A stretch of 59,447 bases of DNA from assembly GCA_964406445.1 (NCBI GenBank), contig CAYORU010000022.1:1-59447 (forward strand). Direction: 5' to 3'. The translations under genes and the position numbers were made by a program. The notes beneath the pieces were generated by a model. The model saw only the letters and a list, made by a program, of their open reading frames with translations. It did not search any database and was not told the origin of the DNA. Source of the stretch: SG8-30 sp964406445 (GTDB lineage: Bacteria; Pseudomonadota; Gammaproteobacteria; Steroidobacterales; Steroidobacteraceae). Of the stretch, positions 17,143 through 24,109 are shown in pieces. The stretch's first letter is position 1. Each line of letters begins with the position of its first letter.

Positions 17143-18000
17143 TCACGCCGCCACACTCCATATCCCCGTCGCCGCGGTCTCGGCGGCGTAGTCGGCAAAG
17201 TCCCTGGGCGGGCGGCCGAGCGCGCGCTCGATGCCGTCGGTCAGGTGCGCGTTGCGCCCGTCGAGCACGGTAGAGAACAGGTAGTCGAGCAGCCACACCA
17301 CCTCGCGCGGCGCGCCGGACTCGCGCAGCCCGGCCACGAACGCCTCGTGCGGCACGTCGACGTAGCGGATCGGGCGGCCGCTGGCGCGGGAAAGCTCGCG
17401 CGCGATGTCGGCGAAGGTCAGGAGCCGCGGGCCGGTGACCTCGTAGAGCTCGCCGGCATGGCCGCGCTCGGTGAGCGCGGCGGCGATCACCTCCGCGATG
17501 TCGTCGACGTCGACGAAGGGTTCGGGCGTCTGCCCGGCCGGCAGGGTGAGCTGGCCGGCCGTGACCATGTCGAGGAAGGCGCCCTCCGAGAAGTTCTGGT
17601 TGAACCAGCTGGCGCGCACGATGGTGGACTCGATGCCGGATTCCTGCACGATGCGCTCGGAGGCCTGCGCTTCGCGCTCACCTCTGCCGGAGAGCAGCAC
17701 CAGGCGCTTGACGCCGTGCTGCCGGGCGCGCTCGACGAAGGCGCCGATGGAGTCGGTGGCGCCGGGGACGGCGAGGTCGGGCGCGTAGTTGACGTAGACG
17801 GCCTCGACACCCTCGAGGCTCTTGTCCCAGCCGGCCTCGTTGTTCCAGTCGAACGAGGGCGAGGCGGAGCGCGAGCCGAGGCGGACGGGCACCTTCTTCG
17901 CGGCCAGGCGCGCGGCGACGCGTCGGCCGGTCTTGCCGGTGGCGCCGAGGACGAGCGTGAGGCCGGGGTTGGTGGCGGGAGTGTTCGGGGTTTCAGTCAT
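17143..18000 (-). CDS. NmrA-like NAD(P)-binding oxidoreductase
   Basis: A 285-residue atypical short-chain dehydrogenase of the NmrA/quinone-oxidoreductase-2 type. It has the LVLGATGKTGRRVAARL nucleotide-binding loop near residue 15, a YVNYAPD segment, a SGRGERE segment in place of the usual catalytic Tyr region, and the FVDVDDIAEV pattern. Family members sense NADP(H) or reduce quinones and reactive small molecules. ATG at 18000 has GGAGA about 5 nt upstream. It lies 103 nt downstream of an AraC-type regulator gene on the same strand, which may control it. Confidence 0.83.
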   Translation of the reverse strand: MTETPNTPATNPGLTLVLGATGKTGRRVAARLAAKKVPVRLGSRSASPSFDWNNEAGWDKSLEGVEAVYVNYAPDLAVPGATDSIGAFVERARQHGVKRLVLLSGRGEREAQASERIVQESGIESTIVRASWFNQNFSEGAFLDMVTAGQLTLPAGQTPEPFVDVDDIAEVIAAALTERGHAGELYEVTGPRLLTFADIARELSRASGRPIRYVDVPHEAFVAGLRESGAPREVVWLLDYLFSTVLDGRNAHLTDGIERALGRPPRDFADYAAETAATGIWSVAA

Positions 18001-18103
18001 GGCCGTCTCCTGGTGTGCGGGTTCGGGGCCATGCTGCAACCGGGCGCGCCGCGCTTCTTGACGGGCGGCGACAGGCTCTTGACGGATCGCGCCAGCGGCC
18101 GCG

Positions 18104-19117
18104 CTACCCGCCGGGAGGGCTCGCTTCGAGGCGGTACGAGCGCGGGGTCTGGCCGGCCCAGCGCTTGAAGGCGCGGTTAAAGGCGCTCTGCTCGGAGAAG
18201 CCGGTGAGGAACGCGATCTCGGCGAGCGGGTAGCCGGTGTCCCGCAACAGCCGCTCGGCGAGCTCGCGGCGCGCGGCGTCGACGAGGCCCTGGTAGGACA
18301 GCCCGCGATCGGACAGCCGCCGCTGGAGGGTGCGCGCGCTGGTGCCGAGCCGGCCGGCGATGTCGGAGATCGCGGGGATGCCCTCGCTCAGGCACTGCGC
18401 GACCTGGATGCGCACGCGCTGCTCGAGGCTCGCGTCGTCGCCAAGCCCCGACAGCTCGGCCTCGAGGTGGGCGTCGAAGAACCGGGCGATGGCCGGGTCG
18501 CCGAGCCGGTTCGGCTCTCGAAGCTGCTCGCGCGGCACGCACAGCGCATCGATGTCGGAGGCGAAGTGCACGGGGCAGCCGAAATGCGCCCGGTGGCCTG
18601 CCACGGACTCGGGCGCCGGGTGCTTGAAGTGCACCGCCGAGGGCTGGAAGCGGGCGGTCGTCACCTGCTGGCTGATGGCCATGATGCTCGCGATCGACGC
18701 CTCGTTCGACAGGCGCAGGCCGAGGCGGCGCTCGCCCTCGCGGTGCAGCAGCATCTGCACCTCGGGGCCGGCCTCGTGCAGCTCGTAGCGCGTGACGCTG
18801 GTCAGCACCCGCGCATAGCGCTCGGCGCGCTCGTAGGACCCGCGCAGGCTGGGGGCGGACTTCCAGGCGAGGCCGAAGGCGCCGTACTCGTCGGCGCGCA
18901 TCGAGGCGCCGACGCGCAGCGGCAGCGCCGTGCCGTCCGGGTCGGCGCGCGCCGCACGCTCGAAGAAGGCGTAGTACGCATCGTCGGGGAGCATCCGGGC
19001 GGGATCGACGGGCCCGTCGGGATCGATGCCGACCGAGCGCAGCAGCGCCGCGCGGTCGGCGGCGCACTCGATCTGCGCGGCGACCTTCCAGGCGAAGAGC
19101 GAGGTGACCTGGCCCAT
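18104..19117 (-). CDS. AraC-family transcriptional regulator with arabinose-binding-like N-domain
   Basis: A 337-residue regulator. The N-terminal about 210 residues match the Arabinose_bd/OruR-type ligand domain (VGIDPDGPVDPARMLPDD, YGAFGLAWKSAPSLRG, LRLSNEAS). The C-terminal about 85 residues hold two helix-turn-helix motifs (PAISDIAGRLGTSARTLQRR; YPLAEIAFLTGFSEQSAFNR) followed by AFKRWAGQTPRSYR, the classic AraC signature. It is probably the activator of the adjacent NmrA-like gene. The ligand is unknown. Confidence 0.9.
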   Translation of the reverse strand: MGQVTSLFAWKVAAQIECAADRAALLRSVGIDPDGPVDPARMLPDDAYYAFFERAARADPDGTALPLRVGASMRADEYGAFGLAWKSAPSLRGSYERAERYARVLTSVTRYELHEAGPEVQMLLHREGERRLGLRLSNEASIASIMAISQQVTTARFQPSAVHFKHPAPESVAGHRAHFGCPVHFASDIDALCVPREQLREPNRLGDPAIARFFDAHLEAELSGLGDDASLEQRVRIQVAQCLSEGIPAISDIAGRLGTSARTLQRRLSDRGLSYQGLVDAARRELAERLLRDTGYPLAEIAFLTGFSEQSAFNRAFKRWAGQTPRSYRLEASPPGG

Positions 19118-19250
19118 GGAGCAGCCGCAAGCGCCCTCCGGCTAGGCCGGGCCGTTGCCTGGCCTCGCGATGCCGAAGTTTTTCATCCGGTAGGTCAGGG
19201 TGGAGGGCACGCGACTGCCGCGTCGCTGCAATTGGCCGGCGTGCGATGCA

Positions 19251-19511
19251 TCAGGGCTTCGGCTTGGTGCGCTCGAGGACCTCGGCCATGCGCGTTTGCC
19301 AGCCAGGCCCGGATGCCTTCCAGCTCTCGATGACGTCGGGCGGAAGTCGCAGCGACAGGAGACGGCGAGGCTTTTCGAGCCTGGGCCGCCCGCGGCGAAC
19401 GAGCTTCCTGCCTTCGTAGTAGTCCGCACCTTCGATCCAGTTCCGGTCGAGTTCCGGGACATCGTCCGCTTCAGGTGAAATACGGACGGAAGACTTTCGC
19501 TTCGCGCTCAT
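19251..19511 (-). CDS. brnA: BrnA-family antitoxin without adjacent BrnT
   Basis: An 86-residue protein that ends with the BrnA pattern LSLRLPPDVIESWKASGPGWQTRMAEVLE, a ribbon-helix-helix DNA-binding domain. BrnA antitoxins normally follow a brnT RNase gene and repress the pair. Here the bases upstream (19512-19660) carry no BrnT-like reading frame: the only frame ends in FDDENYCSYINSVR, which does not fit. The gene instead has its own promoter and operator-like palindrome. It is an orphan antitoxin or domesticated repressor. Confidence 0.8.
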   Translation of the reverse strand: MSAKRKSSVRISPEADDVPELDRNWIEGADYYEGRKLVRRGRPRLEKPRRLLSLRLPPDVIESWKASGPGWQTRMAEVLERTKPKP

Positions 19512-19561
19512 GACAGTGTCAGCGTTCGCCTATTTGGACCGCAGGTGACACGCACGCTATT

Positions 19562-19590
19562 AATGTAGCTACAATAATTCTCATCGTCAA
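19562..19590 (-). promoter_or_regulatory. Sigma70-type promoter with overlapping palindromic operator for the BrnA gene
   Basis: Read on the minus strand: TTGACG at 19590-19585, a 17-nt spacer, and TACATT at 19567-19562. The palindrome TGTAGCTACA (19564-19573) overlaps the -10 box in an AT-rich stretch. A ribbon-helix-helix protein bound there would block its own promoter. Confidence 0.6.
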
Positions 19591-19659
19591 ACAAAGAGGT
19601 GGCTGAGGTCACGAGCCGGGCTTCCCTGGCTCTTGCACGAACTTGCCGCCGCCGCGGCC

Positions 19660-19866
19660 TCATTGCGCGGCCCCCGGCCTGCCGCCGAGCACGCGCGCCG
19701 GCAGCAGGATGATCGAGCGCAGCAGGGCGAACACGCCCTCCACGGCGATGCCCACCAGCCGAAACGGCAGCGTCAGGACCCAGACGATCGGCCACAGCAG
19801 CAGCGCCAGCAGCGCGAGCGGCCAGCACACCACGAGGAGCAGCAGCCAGAGCAGGAACTTGAGCAT
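19660..19866 (-). CDS. Small hydrophobic membrane protein
   Basis: A 68-residue protein made almost entirely of hydrophobic residues. Two membrane-spanning stretches are plausible (FLLWLLLLVVCWPLALLALL and WVLTLPFRLVGIAVEGVFAL), ending in a short basic tail. A GAGGA ribosome-binding site lies about 7 nt before the ATG. I do not recognise a family. It sits between the orphan BrnA and a HigBA pair. Bases 19867-19948 hold only its leader. Confidence 0.55.
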   Translation of the reverse strand: MLKFLLWLLLLVVCWPLALLALLLWPIVWVLTLPFRLVGIAVEGVFALLRSIILLPARVLGGRPGAAQ

Positions 19867-19948
19867 CGTGCGGTCCTCGAGAACGGATGCAGTTGTCGTA
19901 GCTTGACGCCAACCGGGCGGTGAGCGCCACGCCGCTGGAGTAGCGCTG

Positions 19949-20305
19949 TCAGCCTGCGCGCTGCGCGCGCCGTCGGATCACTTTCTTCTTAGCAGCGAAC
20001 GCGCCGCTCTTGATCCGGACTGGCTGCCTGTTCGCAAACGTGCAAACAAGCTCAAGCTCGCCCCCGAGGGAGCGTACATACCCGTGCAGGGTCGAGAGCA
20101 GCAGGTCTCCCCGCTGCTCCATCCGCGATATCTCGTCCTGGCCCTTGCCCAGAGTCGCGGCGACCTCTGCCTGCGTCAGCTGCAAGGCCTTACGTAGATC
20201 ACGCAAGGACAACTCCTCGGCCACCAACTCCTCGGTGCGCTTCTCGATCGCGCGGCGTCGCGCCTTGGGCAAGCTGGCCTTGATCTCGCTCAGCGTACGT
20301 CCCAT
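19949..20305 (-). CDS. XRE-family antitoxin, HigA-like
   Basis: A 118-residue protein with a central helix-turn-helix (LRKALQLTQAEVAATLGKGQ ... ISRMEQRGDLLLSTLHGYVRSLGGELELVC) of the Cro/XRE type used by HigA antitoxins. A basic C-terminal tail (KKKVIRRRAQR) may add DNA affinity. It follows the HigB-like toxin gene by 11 nt, giving the toxin-first order of higBA modules. It should neutralise the toxin and repress the shared promoter at 20682-20710. Confidence 0.87.
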   Translation of the reverse strand: MGRTLSEIKASLPKARRRAIEKRTEELVAEELSLRDLRKALQLTQAEVAATLGKGQDEISRMEQRGDLLLSTLHGYVRSLGGELELVCTFANRQPVRIKSGAFAAKKKVIRRRAQRAG

Positions 20306-20316
20306 CGTCCTGTCCT

Positions 20317-20676
20317 CTAGCGATTTGCGTTCAGGCTCTTGAGGTGTGCGTCGAAACGCGCGTCAGCCTGCTTGATCAACGCCCTGTAGAACCGCTTCTC
20401 GCTGCCGCCCGACTTGTCGGCGGCGACCAGCAGTATGGCCTCGCGGCGTGGGTCGAACGCAAACGCAACCCGCCACACGCCCCCATCCGCATCGAAGCGC
20501 AGTTCCTTCATGTTGGCGTGCCTCGAGCCCTTCAGCGTATCCACGCGGGGCCGGCCTAACTGCGGCCCGAACTGCTCGAGCAGCCCGGCCTGCGCCACCA
20601 GTTCGTCCTGAACGGGCTCGCTCAGCTCGGCGAACTCACTCTCAAACTCGCCAGCGAATCGGACCGTCCATGACAT
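20317..20676 (-). CDS. HigB/RelE-superfamily toxin
   Basis: A 119-residue protein of the phage-derived Gp49/HigB-like type: FAELSEPVQDELVAQAGLLE, LKGSRHANMKELRFDADGGVWRVAFAFDPRREAILLVAADKSG and FYRALIKQADARFDAHL. Family members are ribosome-dependent mRNA interferases; the Arg in WRVAFAFD and the Lys in ADKSG lie in the expected active-site strands. Toxin precedes antitoxin. The start ATG is only 5 nt from a strong -10 box, so the mRNA is probably leaderless. Confidence 0.87.
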   Translation of the reverse strand: MSWTVRFAGEFESEFAELSEPVQDELVAQAGLLEQFGPQLGRPRVDTLKGSRHANMKELRFDADGGVWRVAFAFDPRREAILLVAADKSGGSEKRFYRALIKQADARFDAHLKSLNANR

Positions 20677-20681
20677 GGAGG

Positions 20682-20710
20682 ATTATGCTTTTCAATACAT
20701 ATGTTGTCAA
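20682..20710 (-). promoter_or_regulatory. Near-consensus sigma70 promoter for higBA, predicting a leaderless mRNA
   Basis: On the minus strand: TTGACA at 20710-20705 (6/6), a 17-nt spacer that contains the palindrome ACATATGT, and CATAAT at 20687-20682 (5/6). The toxin ATG starts at 20676, so normal initiation 6-7 nt after the -10 box would begin at the ATG itself. No Shine-Dalgarno sequence is present. Bases 20711-20862 show no gene. Confidence 0.7.
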
Positions 20711-20862
20711 AGTCATTGCGGGGCCGGCGCCGCCTGCCCCTACCATTGGCGGATCCTCCGGGAAATTGTGGTGTCGTGCGCGGCGAAGATGCCGAAAATC
20801 GTTGATTGGGCGCACATTTGGCCCGCTCTGACGGCAGCCGGCACGGCGCTGGAGGCGGCAGA

Positions 20863-21351
20863 CTAAGTAAGCGCGTAGTCGAACTCGTAGAGGTGCCTGC
20901 CGTCCACGACCTCGATGCGAAAGCTTCCTTCGATGCCCGCGAGCTGCCCGGTGCCGGAGCCCGGAACGACCGTGATGGAGAGCTGCTGGGCGCCGCGATT
21001 CATGATCCCGGAGTGCTGGAACACGAAGCTCCCGCTCTTCCCGTGCAGGATGCCGGTGACCCGCTCGATGGCCACGTAGCCGGCGGAGCCCTTGACGGGC
21101 GTCATGGCCGTCAGCATCTCGCCCTCGCCGGTGGCCGACAGGTCACCTTCGAAACGCTTGCTCAGTGACCTGCGTCCGGTCGTCACGCCGTCGATCACGC
21201 TCGGCTCGCCCTGCGGCTTCATCTCGACGGTGAACGTGCCTTTCGCCACTTGCGGCAGGCGCCCTACTCCCACGCATGGCATCGACTGCATGGCTAGGAG
21301 CGCCGCGACGGCCACGGCAGTCCCGCCCGGATACCGCAAGCCATGCCTCAT
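20863..21351 (-). CDS. Exported DUF3224-family protein
   Basis: A 162-residue protein with a signal-like N-terminus (VAVAALLAMQSMPCVG) and a DUF3224 beta-barrel domain (AKGTFTVEMKPQGEP ... FEGDLSATGEGEMLTA ... YVAIERVTGILHGKSGSFVFQHSG ... SGTGQLAGIEGSFRIEVVDGRHLYEFDYAL). The family is related to allene-oxide-cyclase-like barrels; its activity is unknown. Its ATG overlaps the stop of the VOC gene (ATGA), so the two are co-translated. Confidence 0.83.
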   Translation of the reverse strand: MRHGLRYPGGTAVAVAALLAMQSMPCVGVGRLPQVAKGTFTVEMKPQGEPSVIDGVTTGRRSLSKRFEGDLSATGEGEMLTAMTPVKGSAGYVAIERVTGILHGKSGSFVFQHSGIMNRGAQQLSITVVPGSGTGQLAGIEGSFRIEVVDGRHLYEFDYALT

Positions 21352-21710
21352 CGCTCAGCCCATACGGCCAGCTCGTTTCCGCTCGGATCCTCGAACTGGA
21401 AGCGACGACCCCCGGGAAACTCGAAAATCTCCTGCGTGATCCGGCCACCGGCTTCCCGGACCCTGGCGAGGGTCGCCTCGAGATCATCCGAGTAGAGGAT
21501 GACCAGGGGCCCGCCGGTAGTCACCGACGCCTGCAGGCGCAGCCCGCCGATCTCGCCGCCCCGGCGCTTGCGGATGCCTGTGTAGTCCGGTCCGTAGTCG
21601 TTGAATTCCCAGCCGAACGCCGCTGCGTAGAAGCGCCTGGCGTCGGCCATGTCGACGACGCCGAACTCGATGTAGTCGATCTCGTGATGCGTGTGGCCGC
21701 TGTCGGTCAT
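21348..21710 (-). CDS. VOC-family (glyoxalase/bleomycin-resistance-like) protein
   Basis: A 120-residue single VOC module: HEIDYIEFGVVDMADARRFYAAAFGWEFNDYG ... LRLQASVTTGGPLVILYSDDLEATLARVREAGGRIT ... FPGGRRFQFEDPSGNELAVW. Metal-binding positions typical of VOC folds (first-strand Glu, and Glu in SGNELAVW) are present. Such proteins act as dioxygenases, isomerases or drug-binding proteins; the substrate is not predictable. It is translationally coupled to the DUF3224 gene. Confidence 0.87.
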   Translation of the reverse strand: MTDSGHTHHEIDYIEFGVVDMADARRFYAAAFGWEFNDYGPDYTGIRKRRGGEIGGLRLQASVTTGGPLVILYSDDLEATLARVREAGGRITQEIFEFPGGRRFQFEDPSGNELAVWAER

Positions 21711-21737
21711 GCTGCCCTCCTCGCCAGGCCGCTGCGC

Positions 21738-22052
21738 TCACTCCGCCCGTGTGACCGAGAGCCGCAGCCCCATGGCGCCCAGCATCGCACGCAGTGTCCG
21801 CAGCTCGGGGTTGCCGTCGGCCGAAAGCGTTCGGTAGAGGGTGGTCGGGTTGAGGCCGGTCCGCTTGGCGAGCGCCGGCACCCCGCCGATGGCCTCGGAG
21901 AGCCGGCGCATGGCAAGCAGCAGCTCCGCCTGGTCGCCGTCCGCGAGCACGGCGTCGAGGTAGGCGGCGGCGAACCGTGGGTCGCGCTTGAAGCTCGCGA
22001 TGGTTGCTGCCTCGTGCTCGATCGAGGCAGGCGTCTTGCGAGCTTTCGTCAT
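21738..22052 (-). CDS. HTH antitoxin of the HigA-2/addiction-module type
   Basis: A 104-residue protein: FKRDPRFAAAYLDAVLADGDQAELLLAMRRLSEAIGGVPALAKRTGLNPTTLYRTLSADGNPELRTLRAMLGAMGLRLSVT. This is the pattern of addiction-module antidote proteins paired with COG3657-type toxins. ATG at 22052 overlaps the toxin stop (ATGA), so toxin and antitoxin are translationally coupled; the longer upstream frame lies in the toxin gene and was discarded. Confidence 0.87.
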   Translation of the reverse strand: MTKARKTPASIEHEAATIASFKRDPRFAAAYLDAVLADGDQAELLLAMRRLSEAIGGVPALAKRTGLNPTTLYRTLSADGNPELRTLRAMLGAMGLRLSVTRAE

Positions 22053-22372
22053 GATCGTGTCCTGTAGTCTCTCAGGTGCTCGACCGCCTGCGCGATATCC
22101 GATCGCTGGGTGGACTTCGATCCACCGCCGAGCAGAAGAATCTGGTCTCGCGCGAGGCGGGAGAAGTACACGCGATAGCCGGGTCCGCAGTCGATCCGCA
22201 GCTCCCATACACCGTCGCGGCAGAAGCGCTCGTCGCCAGGATTACCCATCGCCAGCCGATCGATGCGCCGCAGCACCGCGAGACGGCAGCGCATGTCTCC
22301 GAGCCGATCCAGCCAGCGCTGCAGTGGATCGCGGCCGGAGGCAGAGACGTAGTGCCTCAGCTGCATGGGCAT
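22049..22372 (-). CDS. RelE/ParE-superfamily toxin (COG3657-like)
   Basis: A 107-residue protein: RDPLQRWLDRLGDMRCRLAVLRRIDRLAMGNPGDERFCRDGVWELRIDCGPGYRVYFSRLARDQILLLGGGSKSTQRSDIAQAVEHLRDY. The GVWELRIDCGPGYRVYF core and the GGGSKSTQ loop are typical of this toxin subfamily. Toxin-first order with a 4-nt overlap to the antitoxin. Two ATG codons (22372 and 22366) are possible starts. Confidence 0.87.
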   Translation of the reverse strand: MPMQLRHYVSASGRDPLQRWLDRLGDMRCRLAVLRRIDRLAMGNPGDERFCRDGVWELRIDCGPGYRVYFSRLARDQILLLGGGSKSTQRSDIAQAVEHLRDYRTRS

Positions 22373-22374
22373 AT

Positions 22375-22388
22375 TCGCTTAAAAGCGA
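22375..22388. promoter_or_regulatory. Inverted repeat just upstream of the second toxin-antitoxin pair
   Basis: TCGCTT and AAGCGA, separated by two bases, lie 3 nt upstream of the toxin ATG, where an autoregulatory operator of a toxin-antitoxin pair is expected. A TTGACC box is visible on the minus strand at 22399-22394, but no good -10 box follows. The rest of 22389-22553 shows no gene. Confidence 0.45.
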
Positions 22389-22553
22389 GTCGCGGTCAAT
22401 TCGCCGCTTGCTGGTACGTTTCAGTGCGGCGCCCACCGGCACGGCACCAGAGACTGTGCCGCGGCGCGACCTGAAGCGGTCCGCGCATTTGGCGCGCGTT
22501 AGCGTGGAAATCCGCCTTCGAGAGGGGCGGCCGCGCGGATCCCTACTGAACCC

Positions 22554-24104
22554 TCACACCGGCGGATGCCGCTCGTGCCAGGCGGTGGCCGACTCGTAGG
22601 CATGGCCGATGCGCAGCAGCATCGGCTCGGAGAGGCGCCGGCCCATGAACTGCAGCGCGTAGGGCAGGCCCTTCTCTTCCGAGAACCCGCAGGGCAGCGT
22701 CAGCGTGGGCGTGCCGGCGAAGTTCGCGGGAATCGTGTGGTCCAGCCGCACCGCGGCGAACAGGGGCCCGAGCGCCTCGGTGTCGCCGTGCTGGTCGACC
22801 CCGGCCACGGAAATCGCGTGGCCGCCGGAGGGGCTGACGATCGCGTCCACCGTCTCGAGCACGGCATTGAACCGCGCGCTGAAGTCGGCGCGCAGCGCCG
22901 AGGCCTCGGCATACTGCTGCTCCGTCACGGCGGCCCCGGTCGCGAGGAATTCGCTGAAGTAGGGGCCGTATTCCGCCGCGCGCGAGGGATAGTTCGCCGC
23001 GTGCGCCAGCGCCGCCTCGCGGGTGCCGATCGCAAACCACGCGTCGACGAGCTGGCGGACGTCCGCCGGCATCTGGATGTCGACAATCGTCGCGCCCTGC
23101 CGCTTCAAGACCTCGAGCGCCTCTTCGATCGCGGCCACGAGGCCGGGCGCGCTGCCCTCGCTCACGTAGGCGCGGTCGTAGCCGAGGCGCAGGCCGGCAA
23201 CTCCTGCGTCGAGCCCGGCGAGCAAGTCGGGCACGGGGTCCGTGAGCGTGGTCGGGTCCTTCGGGTCGTGCCCGGCGATCGCCTGCAGCACGAGGCCGGC
23301 ATCCGCGACCCGCCGGGTCATGGGGCCGACGTGGTCCATCGTCTCGGCGAGCGGCAGCACGCCGTGGCGGCTGACCCGGCCGTAGGTGGGCTTGAGTCCC
23401 ACGATGCCGTTCGCCATCGCGGGGAAGCGGATCGAGCCGCCGGTGTCGCTGCCGAGCGCCGCGAAGCACAGGCCCGCCGCCGGCGCCACGCCGGAGCCGC
23501 TCGAGGAGGCGCCGGCCCAGGCGTCCGCCTTCCATGGATTGACCGGGATGTCGAAGTCGGGGTGATAGCCGGCCATCGCGCCTTCGGTGAGGCTGAGCTT
23601 GCCGAGCAGCACGGCGCCGGCGGCCTCGAGCCGGGCGACGACGGTCGCGTCCTCCTCCGGCACGAAGTCGCGCAGCACGGCGAGCCCGCCCATGGTGGGC
23701 ACGCCGCGCGTGTAGCAGAGGTCCTTCACCGCGACCGGCACCCCGTGCAGCGGCCCGCGGTACTTGCCCGCGGCGATCTCCTGCTCGGCACGACGCGCCG
23801 AAGCGAGCGCGCTGTCGGCCATCAGCGTGGCGTAGCTGTGAAGCTTCGGGTCCACGGCGCCGATGCGATCCAGGAGCTGCTGCGTCGCCTGCACCGGCGA
23901 GAGGCGGCCGGACTGGATGAGCTCCGCGACGGCCGTGAGCGAGAGGTAGTGCACGGGACCCTCGTAGGCGGCTGCCTTGGCTTCGGGCTCCTTGCGGGAG
24001 CAGCCGCCGACGAGCGCGGCTACCGCGGCGGCGCCACCGAGCGTAAGCGCCTCGCGGCGCGTCAGGGTGTGGCCGGGCGATGCAGGGGGTCTGCGGACCT
24101 TCAT
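22554..24104 (-). CDS. Amidase-signature enzyme, Tat-exported (possible lipoprotein)
   Basis: A 516-residue amidase-signature hydrolase that cleaves C-N amide bonds with a Ser-cisSer-Lys triad. The Lys lies in GVPVAVKDLCYTRGVPTMGG, the cis-Ser in WAGASSSGSGVAPAAG and the nucleophile in GSDTGGSIRFPA. The N-terminus has a twin-arginine motif (TRREALTLGG), a hydrophobic stretch and a lipobox-like VGGC, so folded export and lipidation are plausible. ATG at 24104 is chosen because it precedes the Tat motif. It is 5 nt downstream of the AAA ATPase gene. Its last about 150 bp are repeated at 34139-34290. Confidence 0.9.
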   Translation of the reverse strand: MKVRRPPASPGHTLTRREALTLGGAAAVAALVGGCSRKEPEAKAAAYEGPVHYLSLTAVAELIQSGRLSPVQATQQLLDRIGAVDPKLHSYATLMADSALASARRAEQEIAAGKYRGPLHGVPVAVKDLCYTRGVPTMGGLAVLRDFVPEEDATVVARLEAAGAVLLGKLSLTEGAMAGYHPDFDIPVNPWKADAWAGASSSGSGVAPAAGLCFAALGSDTGGSIRFPAMANGIVGLKPTYGRVSRHGVLPLAETMDHVGPMTRRVADAGLVLQAIAGHDPKDPTTLTDPVPDLLAGLDAGVAGLRLGYDRAYVSEGSAPGLVAAIEEALEVLKRQGATIVDIQMPADVRQLVDAWFAIGTREAALAHAANYPSRAAEYGPYFSEFLATGAAVTEQQYAEASALRADFSARFNAVLETVDAIVSPSGGHAISVAGVDQHGDTEALGPLFAAVRLDHTIPANFAGTPTLTLPCGFSEEKGLPYALQFMGRRLSEPMLLRIGHAYESATAWHERHPPV

Positions 24105-24109
24105 GGGAT

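Noticed and set aside
19508..19660. A BrnT toxin gene upstream of brnA
   Set aside because: The only frame in the right place lacks every BrnT motif and covers the promoter; the 4-nt overlap with brnA is coincidental.
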